From assembly GCF_002878395.1 (NCBI RefSeq), contig NC_061114.1:160456894-160520893 (forward strand): a stretch of DNA of 64,000 nt. The letters run 5' to 3'. Position numbers and translations under genes: made by a program. The notes under the pieces were generated by a model. The model worked only from the letters and a program-made list of their open reading frames with translations, had not been told where the DNA came from and did no database searches. Every line of letters starts with the position of its first letter. Positions within the stretch are counted from its first letter, which is position 1. Shown here in pieces: positions 22,980-34,097 of this stretch. The DNA is from Capsicum annuum. Taxonomy: Eukaryota > Streptophyta > Magnoliopsida > Solanales > Solanaceae.

Positions 22980-24814
22980 CTAGTAAACATATCCACCCAT
23001 CGCGCGGACATAAATATATGTGCTTGTATATACTATTTTATTTTCTTTATAATATACGTATTTCATTTTTTTTAATTACATAATATAATAGTTTTTCTTA
23101 TACATGTTATTCGTCTCAATTTATTGATATTTTGTCAGCTCATGAAATTGAAGAAAATAAAAAATATTTTTTGAATCTTGAGGTTTTAAATTAACCATAT
23201 ATCAAGTGTATCGAAATTCTCTTTGATCTACTAATCTTAAATGTGACATTGAGAAAAATTGAGATCAAAGTATTACTAAAAGAGGAAAGAGCCATTCTTT
23301 TTAAATGAATAAAAAAAATTCAACAAGTTAAAGTAGAAGGAGTAATATTTTCTTAATTCAAATAAAATAACTGAATGTTAAAATAGTTAATTTTTTCCTA
23401 TTCAAGATAAGCAATTACTTCTTGTTCAATAAGTTATTCTTCAATTCTTTTTTCCTTTTTCGTACTCTTTAAACCCTTTTTGTTCTCACTCAAGCAGAAA
23501 TATTTTTCTTTACTTCTTTATATTTTTTATTTTCTTAAAATAATTGTATTCAGTACTTATTTTCCTCCGCTAATTGAGAAACGACATGTTTATTTTTGCC
23601 ATCAAATTTAATGCTCTTTAAAGGAGCAGACTAATTAAAGAGAGAAACTAAAATTGTCAAAAGACTTATAGGTTAGATAAAAAGGGAGAATAAATGAAAA
23701 GATAAAGTATTTCATGCAATAAATTCTTTTGGTCCGATCTCTTTGTTGATTTCACGAAATTTTTAGAACGCCGATCAAGTTATCTTTTTATTTGACAAAA
23801 TTATTGATGACACCATTTTTTTTTTGAACTCGTCTAAAAGTAATATGTAGCAAACTTAATTTGTTGACAATAAAAGACATTAAATTCATTATCAAGGCCG
23901 GTATCGTAAGTTACAAAGATTTAACCTTTTAGTATACTGTCATAGTAATAAATTGCATGTAAATTTCTTTAGTGAAAGGTTTTTTATTATGATTTTTCAA
24001 ACTCCTTCATATATAAATTAGTTTGGCAAAATAAAATACAAGTATGCGGAAGAAAAAATTATTTTCCTCTTTCATTTCTTTATCTAAGGTCTTTTTCTAG
24101 TATTTTATGGTTTGACAATTTTTTTTTCTCAAAAACAATGGAAGGAATAAAAGTAGAAAAAGAAATGAAATAGAAAAAGAAAATTAATAAAATATATACA
24201 TACATACTTGCATATATCGTTTCATGCTATCTTTTTTTTCTCTCTAAAAACTTTAATAAATAAAGACCGATCTATTTGATAATTTCGTTTTCTATTTTTT
24301 TCCAATTATGTTCATTCTCACTCAAGTTCCTCCACATTGCCATCATCCTCTACAAAATCAAATATAATTTTTTTTCATTAAATTTATTTCATTACATTGC
24401 ATACACGTCATAAACATCACAGGAATAAATACTATATGAATTTAAAAATTACAAAAAGCAAAAAAAAAAAGAGGTGGAAACAAATAAAACATAAGAAAGG
24501 AAGAAGATGCTAACCTCAAATATCGCGAGCCATAGATATTTATCATTAATTTTTAAGGAGAAGTCATTTTCCTTAAGTTGGAATTTCGTTTTATTGGAGA
24601 TAGCGAGACCGAAAAACAAATCCAACTAAGCCTCCGAATGACTACATATATTTATACCCCATAATCAGTAATCCTTCATTAACAACAAAATATTGTGCAA
24701 ACATCAGTAAGAAAGTGTCAAAATAACATTTGAAAAAAAAATTATAAAAAAATATCAATTACACAATTATTCAAACAGAAAAACGTCATTCTGCCATCAA
24801 CAACATTTCAGTAT

Positions 24815-25695
24815 TGATACAAGAATTACAAGGACAACACGAAACACACTTTAAAATCAGTCCACAAGATCAAAGATCCGAGGACACTTTTAAAGACCAC
24901 ACTCGGATTCAACAAACAACAACAAGAACACAATATATTAATATGTTTATCACCTAAAAACAGCTAACAACAAACTATGTTCACAATAACAAGATGAAGA
25001 ATAACAACAATGGAACAAGAACAATAAGTCACGGATTTGAATTACAAGAACACAAACAAACGATTACAACATAAACAAAATGGATAGATAGTTAGACCTT
25101 GGTTGATATAATCTTAAGAATCCAAGAATATGGTAATCTTGGACCCTAAACACTACACACAACGGTTAACCTAACTCCTACGTTGACACAAGAAGAACTT
25201 TACCTTCTCTAAACACCAACGTCTCAAGCCAACATTGCAACCCAAGTGATATCCACACTTTTTGACCTCATTTCGGTGTGGTGGCTATTCCAAGCCCTAC
25301 AACTAAAGGTGTTTCATGTTTCAAGTCTTACATCAATGAACAACTAATGAGAAAAAGATCTAAAATGTTCTATTTATATTCTATTACAAGAGAAGGCAAA
25401 GTGACAATAATGCCCTTAAAGGGTGGGGTGGCCATGGAGTGCATTTGGACCCAATGAAGTGACCAAAATACCCTTAATGAAGATGACCAAATCATGACCC
25501 ATTAAGTGTTGTCCAAAACCGTGAGTCCTCAAGTCTTTGATGCTCCAAGCAATCTTCCACACATGGCCTTGCTTGTGCTTAAAACGGGTCTTACTTGCAT
25601 ATTTTTGTGCCCTCGGGGTGACCAAGTCTTGAGCCTTTAAATGATGACCTCCAATCATGTCTTCAAAAATTAAGGTGGTCATTTGACTTGTATCA
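24815..25695 (-). repeat. 3' LTR of the 24.8-29.1 kb element
   Basis: The 881 bp partner of 28172-29052. It contains the conserved AAGGGTGGGGTGGCCATGGAG and CCAAAACCGTGAGTCCTCAAG stretches and ends CTTGTATCA. Confidence 0.92.
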
Positions 25696-25708
25696 TCCTT
25701 CCCTTCTT
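25696..25708 (-). promoter_or_regulatory. Polypurine tract
   Basis: On the minus strand AAGAAGGGAAGGA lies directly before the 3' LTR (TGATAC). It sets the element's orientation. Confidence 0.75.
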
Positions 25709-26053
25709 GAAAAGGATTCGACCTTGAATCCAAACTTTGCAAGAACAAAGAGAAGACAAACAATCACCATATTCTCATGACATGAGGGTTAGAGTTAGTA
25801 CAATAAACAACATCAACATGCCAAGGAGGTACATACTTGAGATATAACCACACATCTTTTGTTGTAATCACGAGGGACTTAGAAAAAAATTATAAAGGAG
25901 TTGGCGAAAGAAATCACCATCAAGGGGTGGTGTCCTAATTGAAAGTAATGTCCATCTAACACATATAACAATATCACTCAAACAAGTGGACCGACCAACA
26001 ACTATCCATCCTTCACACCCTAAGAAATTATCGGGATTAAATGGGAGATCAAA

Positions 26054-26997
26054 CTAAGGGCTTAGGTCTCGTCCACTCTCACTTTCCCCCAGGATGTCAT
26101 CCTCAAAATTAAGCAAGCCCTCTTTATCACCATTGAAAATATCATGAACTAAAAGAGAGTTGAGAAAGGTGTTCCATAAGTCAACTTCAAATAAAGGGTT
26201 CCCATGCATGCACTTACTACTAGTTTTAAAATTTCCACTAAGAATATGCCCAACATAACAAACACGTAAAGACGAAGTAGATGACATTTCTAAGCATATA
26301 TCACCTTCTCTTTCCCAAGAGTTGTCCTCACATACGTACAAACCATCACGGGAATCCAAAGGACCACAATCAAAATCATCTTCACAAAGATAATAACAAC
26401 TCGGGTTTTCTAAATATTCAAGCAAATCAAGATCATCTACACTCGGTTGATCATTTTGCTCACCCTCACTAGTTGTTAGCAATTCACATACCAATGTAGA
26501 CTCACTTTGTTTTTCACAAGGGTCAACTAGTGCGTGAATACTCTCGTCACTTGGTAATGAAACCTTAGTCAAGTTGTAAGTGTAGCACCAGATGGACACA
26601 AATCATTCTCACGAGGAGAATCAATTTCGTCATCTAAAGGATCAACTAGTGGTTGTGTACCTACAACAAGAGTTTGGTCCTCATGTGACCTAACAATATC
26701 AAGAGTATCACAAAATGAAGATTCATGCACTCCTACACTAGGTAAAACCGCAACTACGTTCATATGAGTGTAGGGGATAACATTTTTACCTCGTAGCTCA
26801 CATGAGCTATGGTCTTCATCTTGACGTGTGTTCGGGTAGCCCACTTGCTTCCTTGAAACTCCCATATGATCTAAACTTTCATTTATCACTTCCCATTGAC
26901 GGATAATGGCTTCAAGTTTAGCCAAAATAGCACTTGCAGCCGCGGGTACCATCGTAATTGCACCTAAAAAAAAGATCAAGTCTACAAAATAAAACAC
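26054..26997 (-). pseudogene. Acidic protein of unknown function in the LTR element
   Basis: The only coding-like stretch of this element: two long overlapping frames, 26997-26569 and 26599-26054, which differ by one frameshift inside the overlap. The first has an Ala/Leu/Ile-rich helical start (AAASAILAKLEAIIRQWEVI), then DHMGVSRKQVGYPNTRQDEDH. The second is strongly acidic (SVDDLDLLEYLENPSCYYL, CEDDFDCGPLDSRDG, FEDDILGESESGRD) with several Cys. No gag core, zinc knuckle, DxG or YxDD motif is present. It lies between PBS and PPT in the sense orientation, so it is probably a protein this element family once encoded. I do not recognise the family. Confidence 0.5.
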
Positions 26998-28155
26998 AAG
27001 TTAGTTCGAAACAACCTCACCACACTCTCACACACTTGATCGTTTTACACTTGGATTCACAAGTATTGCAAGTCGGCTTATAGTTCGTGATGAGTCAAGG
27101 GGTGAGTCTACTCCATGATCGGAATGGATTCTTTGTTTGAAGACTCAAGAAAATAATTTTCGAACTTGAACTAAGAAATTCTACGATTCAAAAACAAGAA
27201 AAGTATAAAATAATGCTACCATGAACAAACGGGCACAAAAACTAACTAACAAGCTAGTAGGACATTACTAGGTCGCTAATTAGTGTTCGAACCAACAAAT
27301 GAAACTAAAAAACAATAAAATGAAACTAAGAAATCTAAAAGTTGAACTCAAAATATTGCGTGAACAGTAATTTAGTGATGTGGTAGTCCACTATTGGCCT
27401 CGGTTTTGTCAAAATTTTACTCTCCAATTTCAATTCTTGACCAATCTATAATTCGAAAATGGTGGATTTAGTTAATGTAGGAAAATTTGATCTTGGAGCT
27501 TTTTTTTCAAGTTCAAAACAAGACTTGATCTTCTTGGTACTTTCTCTTTGAAACAAGGTCCTTAAATCAAGGAAAGTAGGTGAAAAGTGGTTGTCAAGTC
27601 TTTTGAGTGATGTGATCAAGTTTTTCACCAATAAGTACTATAACTTGGTCTTTCACCTTTTGTGGATCTAATGTTCACTTTTTGTTTTAACAAAAGATGA
27701 AAAGGGTGAAGAACAACAAGAACACAATAACAACACCAAGAACAACAACAATATTCTCCAAGAACAACAACAAATTTCAATGCCCAACTCCACAACAACA
27801 AGGCCTTCAACACGGTAAAGGCTTAGAATGACAACAACATCAAATCAGCCAAACTTTGTTCACATTAACAACATCAATAAGTTCAAGTTCAAGCTTAGAT
27901 TTGGACACTTTTTAGTGTTGGTGAGAAAGAAACCAACACTAGAAACACTCTAAACAACAAAAGACTATAAGATCTAGTCATAAAGAAAAATGTCTCGGCC
28001 AAGACAACAACAAGAACAACTTTCTCGGCCAAGAACAACAAGAACGGGCAGATTACTCCTTTTCTGGAACTGTTTTTCTAGTTTTTCAACTTTTCTTTTA
28101 TATTTTTTTTCAACTCTCAAGCCCAAGATTGATCTTGTTAGAACAAAATCAAAGA

Positions 28156-28169
28156 TGGATCTGATACTA
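28156..28169 (-). promoter_or_regulatory. Degenerate primer binding site
   Basis: On the minus strand TAGTATCAGATCCA follows the 5' LTR after two bases. It differs at two positions from the initiator-Met-tRNA site TGGTATCAGAGCCA. Confidence 0.65.
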
Positions 28170-28171
28170 AA

Positions 28172-29052
28172 TGATACAAGAATTACAAGGACAACACGAA
28201 ACACACTTTAAAATCAGTCCACAAGATCAAAGATCCGAGGACACTTTTAAAGACCACACTCGAATTCAACAAACAACAACAAGAACACAATATATTGATG
28301 TGTTTATCACCTAAAAACAGCTAACAACAAACTATGTTCACAACAACAAGATGAAGAACAACAACAATGAAACAAGAACAATAAGTCACGGATTTGAATT
28401 ACAAGAACACAAACAAACGATTACAACATAAATAAAATTGATAGATAGTTAGACCTTGGTTGGTATAATCTTAAGAATCCACGAATATGGTAATCTTGGA
28501 CCCTAAACACTACACACAACGGTTAACCTAACTCCTACGTTGACACAAGAGAAACTTTACCTCCTCTAAACACCAACGTCTCAAGTCAACATTGCAACAC
28601 AAGTGATATCCACACTTGTTGCCCTCATTTCGGCATGGTGGCTATTCCAAGCTCTACAACTAAAGGTGTTTCATGTTTCAAGTCTTACATAAATGAACAA
28701 CTAATGAGAAAAATACCTAAAATGTTCTATTTATATTCTATTACAAGAGAAGGCAAAGTGACAACAATGCCCTTAAAGGGTGGGGTGGCCATGGAGTGCA
28801 TTTGGACCCAATGAAGTGACCAAAATACCCTTAATGAAGATGACCAAATCATGACCCATTAAGTGTTGTCCAAAACCGTGAGTCCTCAAGTCTTCAATGC
28901 TCCAAGCAATGTTTCACACACGACCTTGTTCATGCTCAAAACGGGTTTTCCTTGCATATTCTTGTGCTCTCGGGGTGACCAAGTCTTGAGACTTTAAATG
29001 ATGACCTCCAATTATGTTTTCAAAAATTAAGGTGGCCATTTGGCTTGTATCA
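28172..29052 (-). repeat. 5' LTR of the 24.8-29.1 kb element
   Basis: The 881 bp partner of 24815-25695, beginning TGATACAAGAATTACAAGG and ending GGCTTGTATCA next to the AGTAT target duplication. Confidence 0.92.
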
Positions 29053-29486
29053 AGTATGCTAATATAATACAGACTAATCTCTCAACGTATATAGAATTAT
29101 AATGAAAATTAAAAAGGAATCTCTAAGAAGAACTAATTAGATTTCAAAGATAAGGAAGTTGTGTTTAGGAATAGTGACCAAAAAAATGTGGTTCTCTTTT
29201 TGTACAATGTCTGGCTATATCCTAGTGAAGAATAAGTAACGGTTATAGAAGAGATGAAAATTTGTAATTATAATAATTAAGAGAATTAAAAAAGTAATTT
29301 TTGTTTTAAAATGTACAATAAATTAATTTTAACATGAAAAAAACCTCAAAAAATCCACAAAAAAAATAAAATAAAAATTTAGGCCTTAGAGAGCGCCACA
29401 TCAGCAGATCTATCATTCTCCTTTATATATATATACTAGTGAATATGTCCGTGCTTCGCATGGTTATTAAAGAAAATTAAATTATA

Positions 29487-30214
29487 ACTAAATAATATTA
29501 CAATTTTCATAATAAAAATATCTTTTTTTTGGATGAATTTTATTTTTATATTCCTCAACCGTAATTCTAATTGTTTCTTAATGTAATTATATATTAAAGA
29601 TTAATTGTTCTTTTATTATATAAGACTTTCGCTATGTTCAAATATTGCTTTCAAATGAATTTTATTCAATTTTTTTCAAACGTATATGACTAACCTGACA
29701 AAAATATTACACACATGGATTAAGTTTCTTATTGACTTGTTACAATCTATAGAAATTGAAATAATTCATTGCATGATTAATCTACATTAAATCACCTTAG
29801 AAACAGAAGAATCAATATATGCTTGTAGCAAGTGTTCATTAAACGTAGACAGATAAAGTTATTTTTCACTTATATTATATCATATAAAATTTAAGTATTT
29901 TAGAATATTAAAAATACTAAAATAATGAAAACTTAAGAAAAATATATGTATAAAAATAAAAAAATAAAGAAATTTCAATAGTCAAAATCTAATTAATTCG
30001 CACAAAGCGTGGATGGATTCACTAAATAATATTACAATTTTCATAATAAAAATGTCTTTGTTTTTATGAATTTTAGCTTTATATTCCTCAACCATAATTT
30101 TAATTGTTTCTTAATGTAATTATATATTAAAGGTTAATTTTTCTTTTATTATATAAGACTTTCGCTATGTTCAGATATTGCTTTCAAATTAATTTCATTC
30201 AATTTTTTTTAAAC
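29487..30214. repeat. Direct repeat pair, about 190 bp, in Helitron 2
   Basis: The segment 29487-29680 recurs at 30021-30214 (ACTAAATAATATTACAATTTT ... GACTTTCGCTATGTTCA ... TATTGCTTTCAAAT) with a few substitutions. About 340 bases of unrelated AT-rich DNA separate the copies. Confidence 0.8.
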
Positions 30215-30290
30215 ACTTTAAAAAGCATTTATCTTGATGAGGAAGAAGACTACAAGTTGATGACTCTTTACTAATTTTGTCATTTATTAC

Positions 30291-31078
30291 AATTATTTAT
30301 TCTTTGTTGTCTTTACTTTTTGTTTTCATTTTCCTTATTAACATTAATTTTACAATTACATAATACATAAATAGGAATTTAATTATCATTAAGATTATGT
30401 TATACTAATTTCTCTTATATGGGTTGTCTCAAGCAAATGGTGAATTGAGTTCTATTGCGAAAGGTCTATTTTAAGGATATTTTATGAAACTTTAATAACC
30501 CATTTAATTAGTAGATTATATAAAAAAAAATAAAAAATTAAGGCGTTACATCATTTTATCTATATTTCTTATTTATATCTATTATTAATATAACGACAAA
30601 TAAAATGATAAATTATGTGTTTGTAATTTAAACTATTTAGAGAAAGCAAAAAATATATATATATAATTCCACAAAAGACATTTATATCATTTATAAAAAT
30701 TATTTATTCTTTGTTGACTTCACTCTTTTTTTTTTTTTTTCATTTTCCTCATTAACATTAATTTTACAGTTACAACTACATAATACATAAATAGAAATTT
30801 AATTATCACTAAGATTGTGTTATATTAATTTTTCTTATGTGGATTGTCTCAAGAAAATGGTAAATTGAGTTCTATTGTGAAAGGTCTATTTTAAGATCAA
30901 TTTGAATTTTATTTTATGAGACTTTAATAATCTATTTAGTTAGTAGATTATATAAAAAGAATTTAAAAAATTAAGATGTTTTATCATTTTATTTATATTT
31001 CTCCTTCATATCTATTTTTAGTATCGCGATAAATAAAGTGAAAAATTGTGTGTGGTAATTTAAACTAATTAGAGAAGG
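30291..31078. repeat. Direct repeat pair, about 360-380 bp, in Helitron 2
   Basis: The segment 30291-30646 recurs at 30698-31078 (AATTATTTATTCTTTGTTG ... GGTTGTCTCAAG / GATTGTCTCAAG ... GTCTATTTTAAG ... TTTAGAGAAAG / ATTAGAGAAGG). The copies are nearly adjacent, so this is a local duplication. Confidence 0.8.
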
Positions 31079-31877
31079 TATATATATATATATATATGGG
31101 AAAGCAAAAGGTTTATTTGTGTGTATTAATCTACAAGAGACATTTATGTCAAGTGGTTCTTATGTCCTACTCCTCGAATCTTCACATAATCACCATTTCA
31201 TCTTCATTTCATCAGTTCACTATTTGATCTTCTTCTTATCCCTGTAAAAAATAACACATCACAAAAATTAACACATTATGAATAAAAATTGTAAGAAAAT
31301 AGATTTAAATCATACATCTTCTTGCTTAGAAGTTAAAAATAATATAGGATAATAATAATAACAATTTTAGTGTAAAGCAAATCAATTAAAATACCAAAAG
31401 AACAATACAGGAAGAAGAAGAAAAAACAACAACATATTCAAAAGAAAAGAATATGGAGGACATTTTAGGAGGTACACAAATAATTTTTTTTTAAAATAAT
31501 ATATATAAGTTCAAAAAATATATAGTGAATGAAATATTCTTAATTTTGTTGATAGAGGAAAGAAACTTGTAATGCTTACATTTATAGGACATCAATATGG
31601 AATATGAAATGATATCATGAAAGGAGTTATTTATGGTCATCAAAGGTCATGAGAGTAATGAAAATTAAAAATATTAAACTTTTTTATTAAAGGATATAAA
31701 TAAATGTAGGAGTAGTAATTGATCCATTCATTTTGATTATTAAACAAATTGATTAATAAATGAAAAAATGAAGTAAAAAAATAAAAAAAAAAAGAGAAAA
31801 TAGATAAATAAGTTTTCTTGCATCTAAGAGATGCCACATCAACATACTACTTAGCCTCCTTTATATATACATATCTA

Positions 31878-31900
31878 TATATAGATAGATAGATAGATAT
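31878..31900. repeat. (GATA)n microsatellite at the Helitron 5' end
   Basis: Four to five TAGA/GATA units directly inside the 5' terminus of Helitron 2 (minus strand). Because of it the exact edge could shift by a few bases. Confidence 0.75.
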
Positions 31901-31903
31901 AGA

Positions 31904-32615
31904 TTCATCAATGCAAAATTTATAAGGAATGACGTATTGTCGGTTATGAAAGATATTTAAGAAGATGCACCATTTCAACTTTCAAATTATTAAGTGGTGA
32001 AACTTTTTAGTTATTAAATTTATTGAGCATATATGGTAGCCATTACTTTCAATAGATGAAAATAATTAGAATATCTAAAGAGACATGTTATTTAAATAGA
32101 AAATACATATGAATGAGGAATTTTTGTAATTAATGAGATATAATTAATATTGATATCTAATTTTTGTCCTCCCATTCCGAATTAATTTTGAGTTTCTTAA
32201 TTTCAAATAAGTTTAAAATATTTATTTTAGGTTATTTAAAAAAAATAAATTCAAGACTACCTTTTAAATTTTAGTTGAAATTAATATGTTTTGTGTTTAA
32301 TTATTTAAAATCATATACTTCTCACTTAAAGAAAATATTTTAGAATTTATTTGAATGAAAAGTTTGTTTGAATTGCAAATACAATACTTTTCTTAAAATC
32401 GATTCAAAATAAGGAGTTGATGCCATAACTAATTTCTTAATTTCTAAAATAGAATAGTTATGCCTTGTATATTATTTATTTTGAGATTATTAAATTTGAG
32501 AAGCGCATTAAATAAATTGGGAATTAATTTTGTTTCAATATGATCCATTTAGTGTAATTCTGGCTGTTTTATTAATTTAATGGCCAGAGGTATAATAAGA
32601 TCTCCCCTTTATTTT
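31904..32615 (+). repeat. 1.5 kb tandem repeat, copy 2, right half
   Basis: Resumes at TTCATCAATGCAAAATTTATAAGG and matches the second half of copy 1 (21457 onward) through the GAATTAATTTTGAGTTTCTTAATTTC and TATAATAAG parts. Together with 22189-22979 it makes one full unit of about 1.5 kb. Confidence 0.85.
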
Positions 32616-34097
32616 TTCCCTCATTTCAGCTCCCTCGGGCCCAAATCTTAGCCGAAGGACCCAGCCCAATCTCCAAAATTTTCCAAGTAGATCCCCAATT
32701 TATCTATGAGATAATATCTAGCGAATATATATCTATGAGATAATATCTATTAAGAACTAAGATAAATATCATGAAGGACGATCATTGTTGTGATGATAGA
32801 AATTAAGAAGACCTTTTAACAATAAAGAAATTATGGGTATACATTGCATGATACACAAAATCTCCCCCAAATAAAATAATAGAGAAAGTATCGTCAAAGT
32901 TAAAGATTTAATAGAATGGTTAATCTATACTTCATTCGAAAATATTATGCTCTTAAAATTATATATGCAGAAGAACTTGTGAGAAATAATTAATAATATA
33001 ATTATGATACACGAATCACTCAATGTTTCTCACTACTTAAAAACTACCTAATTAATTTGCTAAAAGAACTATATTTTACCTTTACTCATATGTGTTTTTC
33101 GTGCGCCACAAATATATTTCTTTTTGATTTAGTGTCAAATCAGAATACGAGTTATCAACCTATAGAATGATTGCAAAGTTAGACAGCCAAGTGAAGTTAT
33201 TAGAAAATTCATGACGCTGAAATAACGTTGAACACCTATACACATAAAACAAAAAAGATTTAGACAATAAAGAAGAATAAAAATAATTATTGAAATTTAT
33301 CTAAATGGATGTATGTATGAAATGAAACAACAATGACAAGTTAGTAGCCATAGTCCATAGAAATCTATTATTTTTATACTCTAAATTTATCAATGCAAAA
33401 TTTATAAGGAATAGTGTATTGTTGGTTATAAAAGATATTTAACAAGATGCACCATTTCAACTTCCAAATTATTAAGTGGTGAAATTTTTTAGTTATTAAA
33501 TTAATTGAACCTATATGGTAGTCATTACTTTTAATGGATGAAAAATATAAGAATATCTAAAGAGACATGTTATTTAAATATAAAATCCACATGAGGACTT
33601 TTTGTAACTTATGAGATGTAATTAGTATTGACATCTAATTTTTGTTCTCTCCATTACGAATTAAATTTTGAGTTTCTTAATTTCAAATAATTTTAAAATA
33701 TTTATTTTTAGTTATTTTGAAAATAAATTTCAAAGCTACCTTCTAAATTTTAGGTGAAGTTAATATGTTTTGTGTTTAATTCTTTAGAATCATATATTTC
33801 TCACTTAAAGAAAATATTTTAGAATTTATTTTGAATGAAAAGATTGTTTGAATTGTAAATACTATACTTTTCTTAAAATCGATTAAAAATAAGAAATTGA
33901 TGACATAACTAATTTTTCAATTTCTAAACAAAATAATTATGCCTTATATAATATTTGTTTTGAGATTATTGAATTTAAGAAGCGTGTTAAATAAATTAGG
34001 AATTAATTTTGTCTCAATTTGATCCATTCAGTGTGATTATGGCCATTTTATTAATTTAAATTGGCTATAGGTATAATAAGGCCTCCCCTTTATTTTT
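32616..34097 (+). repeat. 1.5 kb tandem repeat, copy 3
   Basis: A third complete unit, from CCCTCATTTCAGC...GGGCCCAAATCTTAGC to TATAATAAGGCCTCCCC. It preserves the empty Helitron site (TATACTCTAAATTTATCAATG at about 33380). At its right edge the MULE-related sequence ATAAAAATTACATATATAACG begins. Confidence 0.85.

Larger units (their letters stand above)
24815..29052 (-). mobile_element. Non-autonomous LTR retrotransposon with acidic ORF, 4.24 kb
   Basis: Two 881 bp LTRs (24815-25695 and 28172-29052) begin TGATACAAG and end CTTGTATCA. A perfect 5 bp target duplication AGTAT flanks the element (24810-24814, 29053-29057). The orientation is minus: a degenerate PBS lies at 28156-28169 and a polypurine tract at 25696-25708. 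The 2.5 kb interior holds no gag, protease, RT or integrase, only an unrecognised acidic reading frame at 26054-26997. It therefore resembles a LARD-type element mobilised by proteins from elsewhere. The two LTRs are closely similar, with occasional substitutions. Confidence 0.9.
22980..29435 (-). mobile_element. Non-autonomous Helitron 1 (3' end at 22980)
   Basis: Read on the minus strand the element ends ...GTCCGCGCGATGGGTGGATATGTTTACTAG: a short hairpin (TCCGCGC/GGGTGGA, with one mismatch) about ten bases before CTAG, followed by host T. That is a Helitron 3' terminus. Its 5' side is the GCCACATCAGCAG...CTCCTTTATATATATA stretch at about 29393-29435, which has lost a clear TC end where Helitron 2 abuts. 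Without the 4.2 kb LTR element inside it, it is about 2.2 kb. No Rep/helicase frame is seen, so it is non-autonomous. The interior (22984-24814, 29058-29392) is AT-rich with no gene. Confidence 0.7.
29436..31903 (-). mobile_element. Non-autonomous Helitron 2
   Basis: On the minus strand the element starts TCTATATCTATC at 31903, has the GGAGGCTAAG...GATGTGGCATCTC subterminal part, and ends with the hairpin CCATGC-GAA-GCACGG (one mismatch), nine bases, then CTAG at 29439-29436, followed by T. Host A precedes its 5' end and host T follows Helitron 1's 3' end, matching the A|T site rule. It shares both terminal sequence types with Helitron 1, so the two are family members head to tail. It is 2.47 kb long with no Rep/helicase frame and two internal duplications. 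Confidence 0.7.

Noticed and set aside
21207..23011. Two similar hydrophobic minus-strand frames (21207-21443, 22730-23011)
   Set aside because: They are the same position in copies 1 and 2 of the 1.5 kb repeat; copy 3 does not keep the frame and one runs into Helitron DNA.
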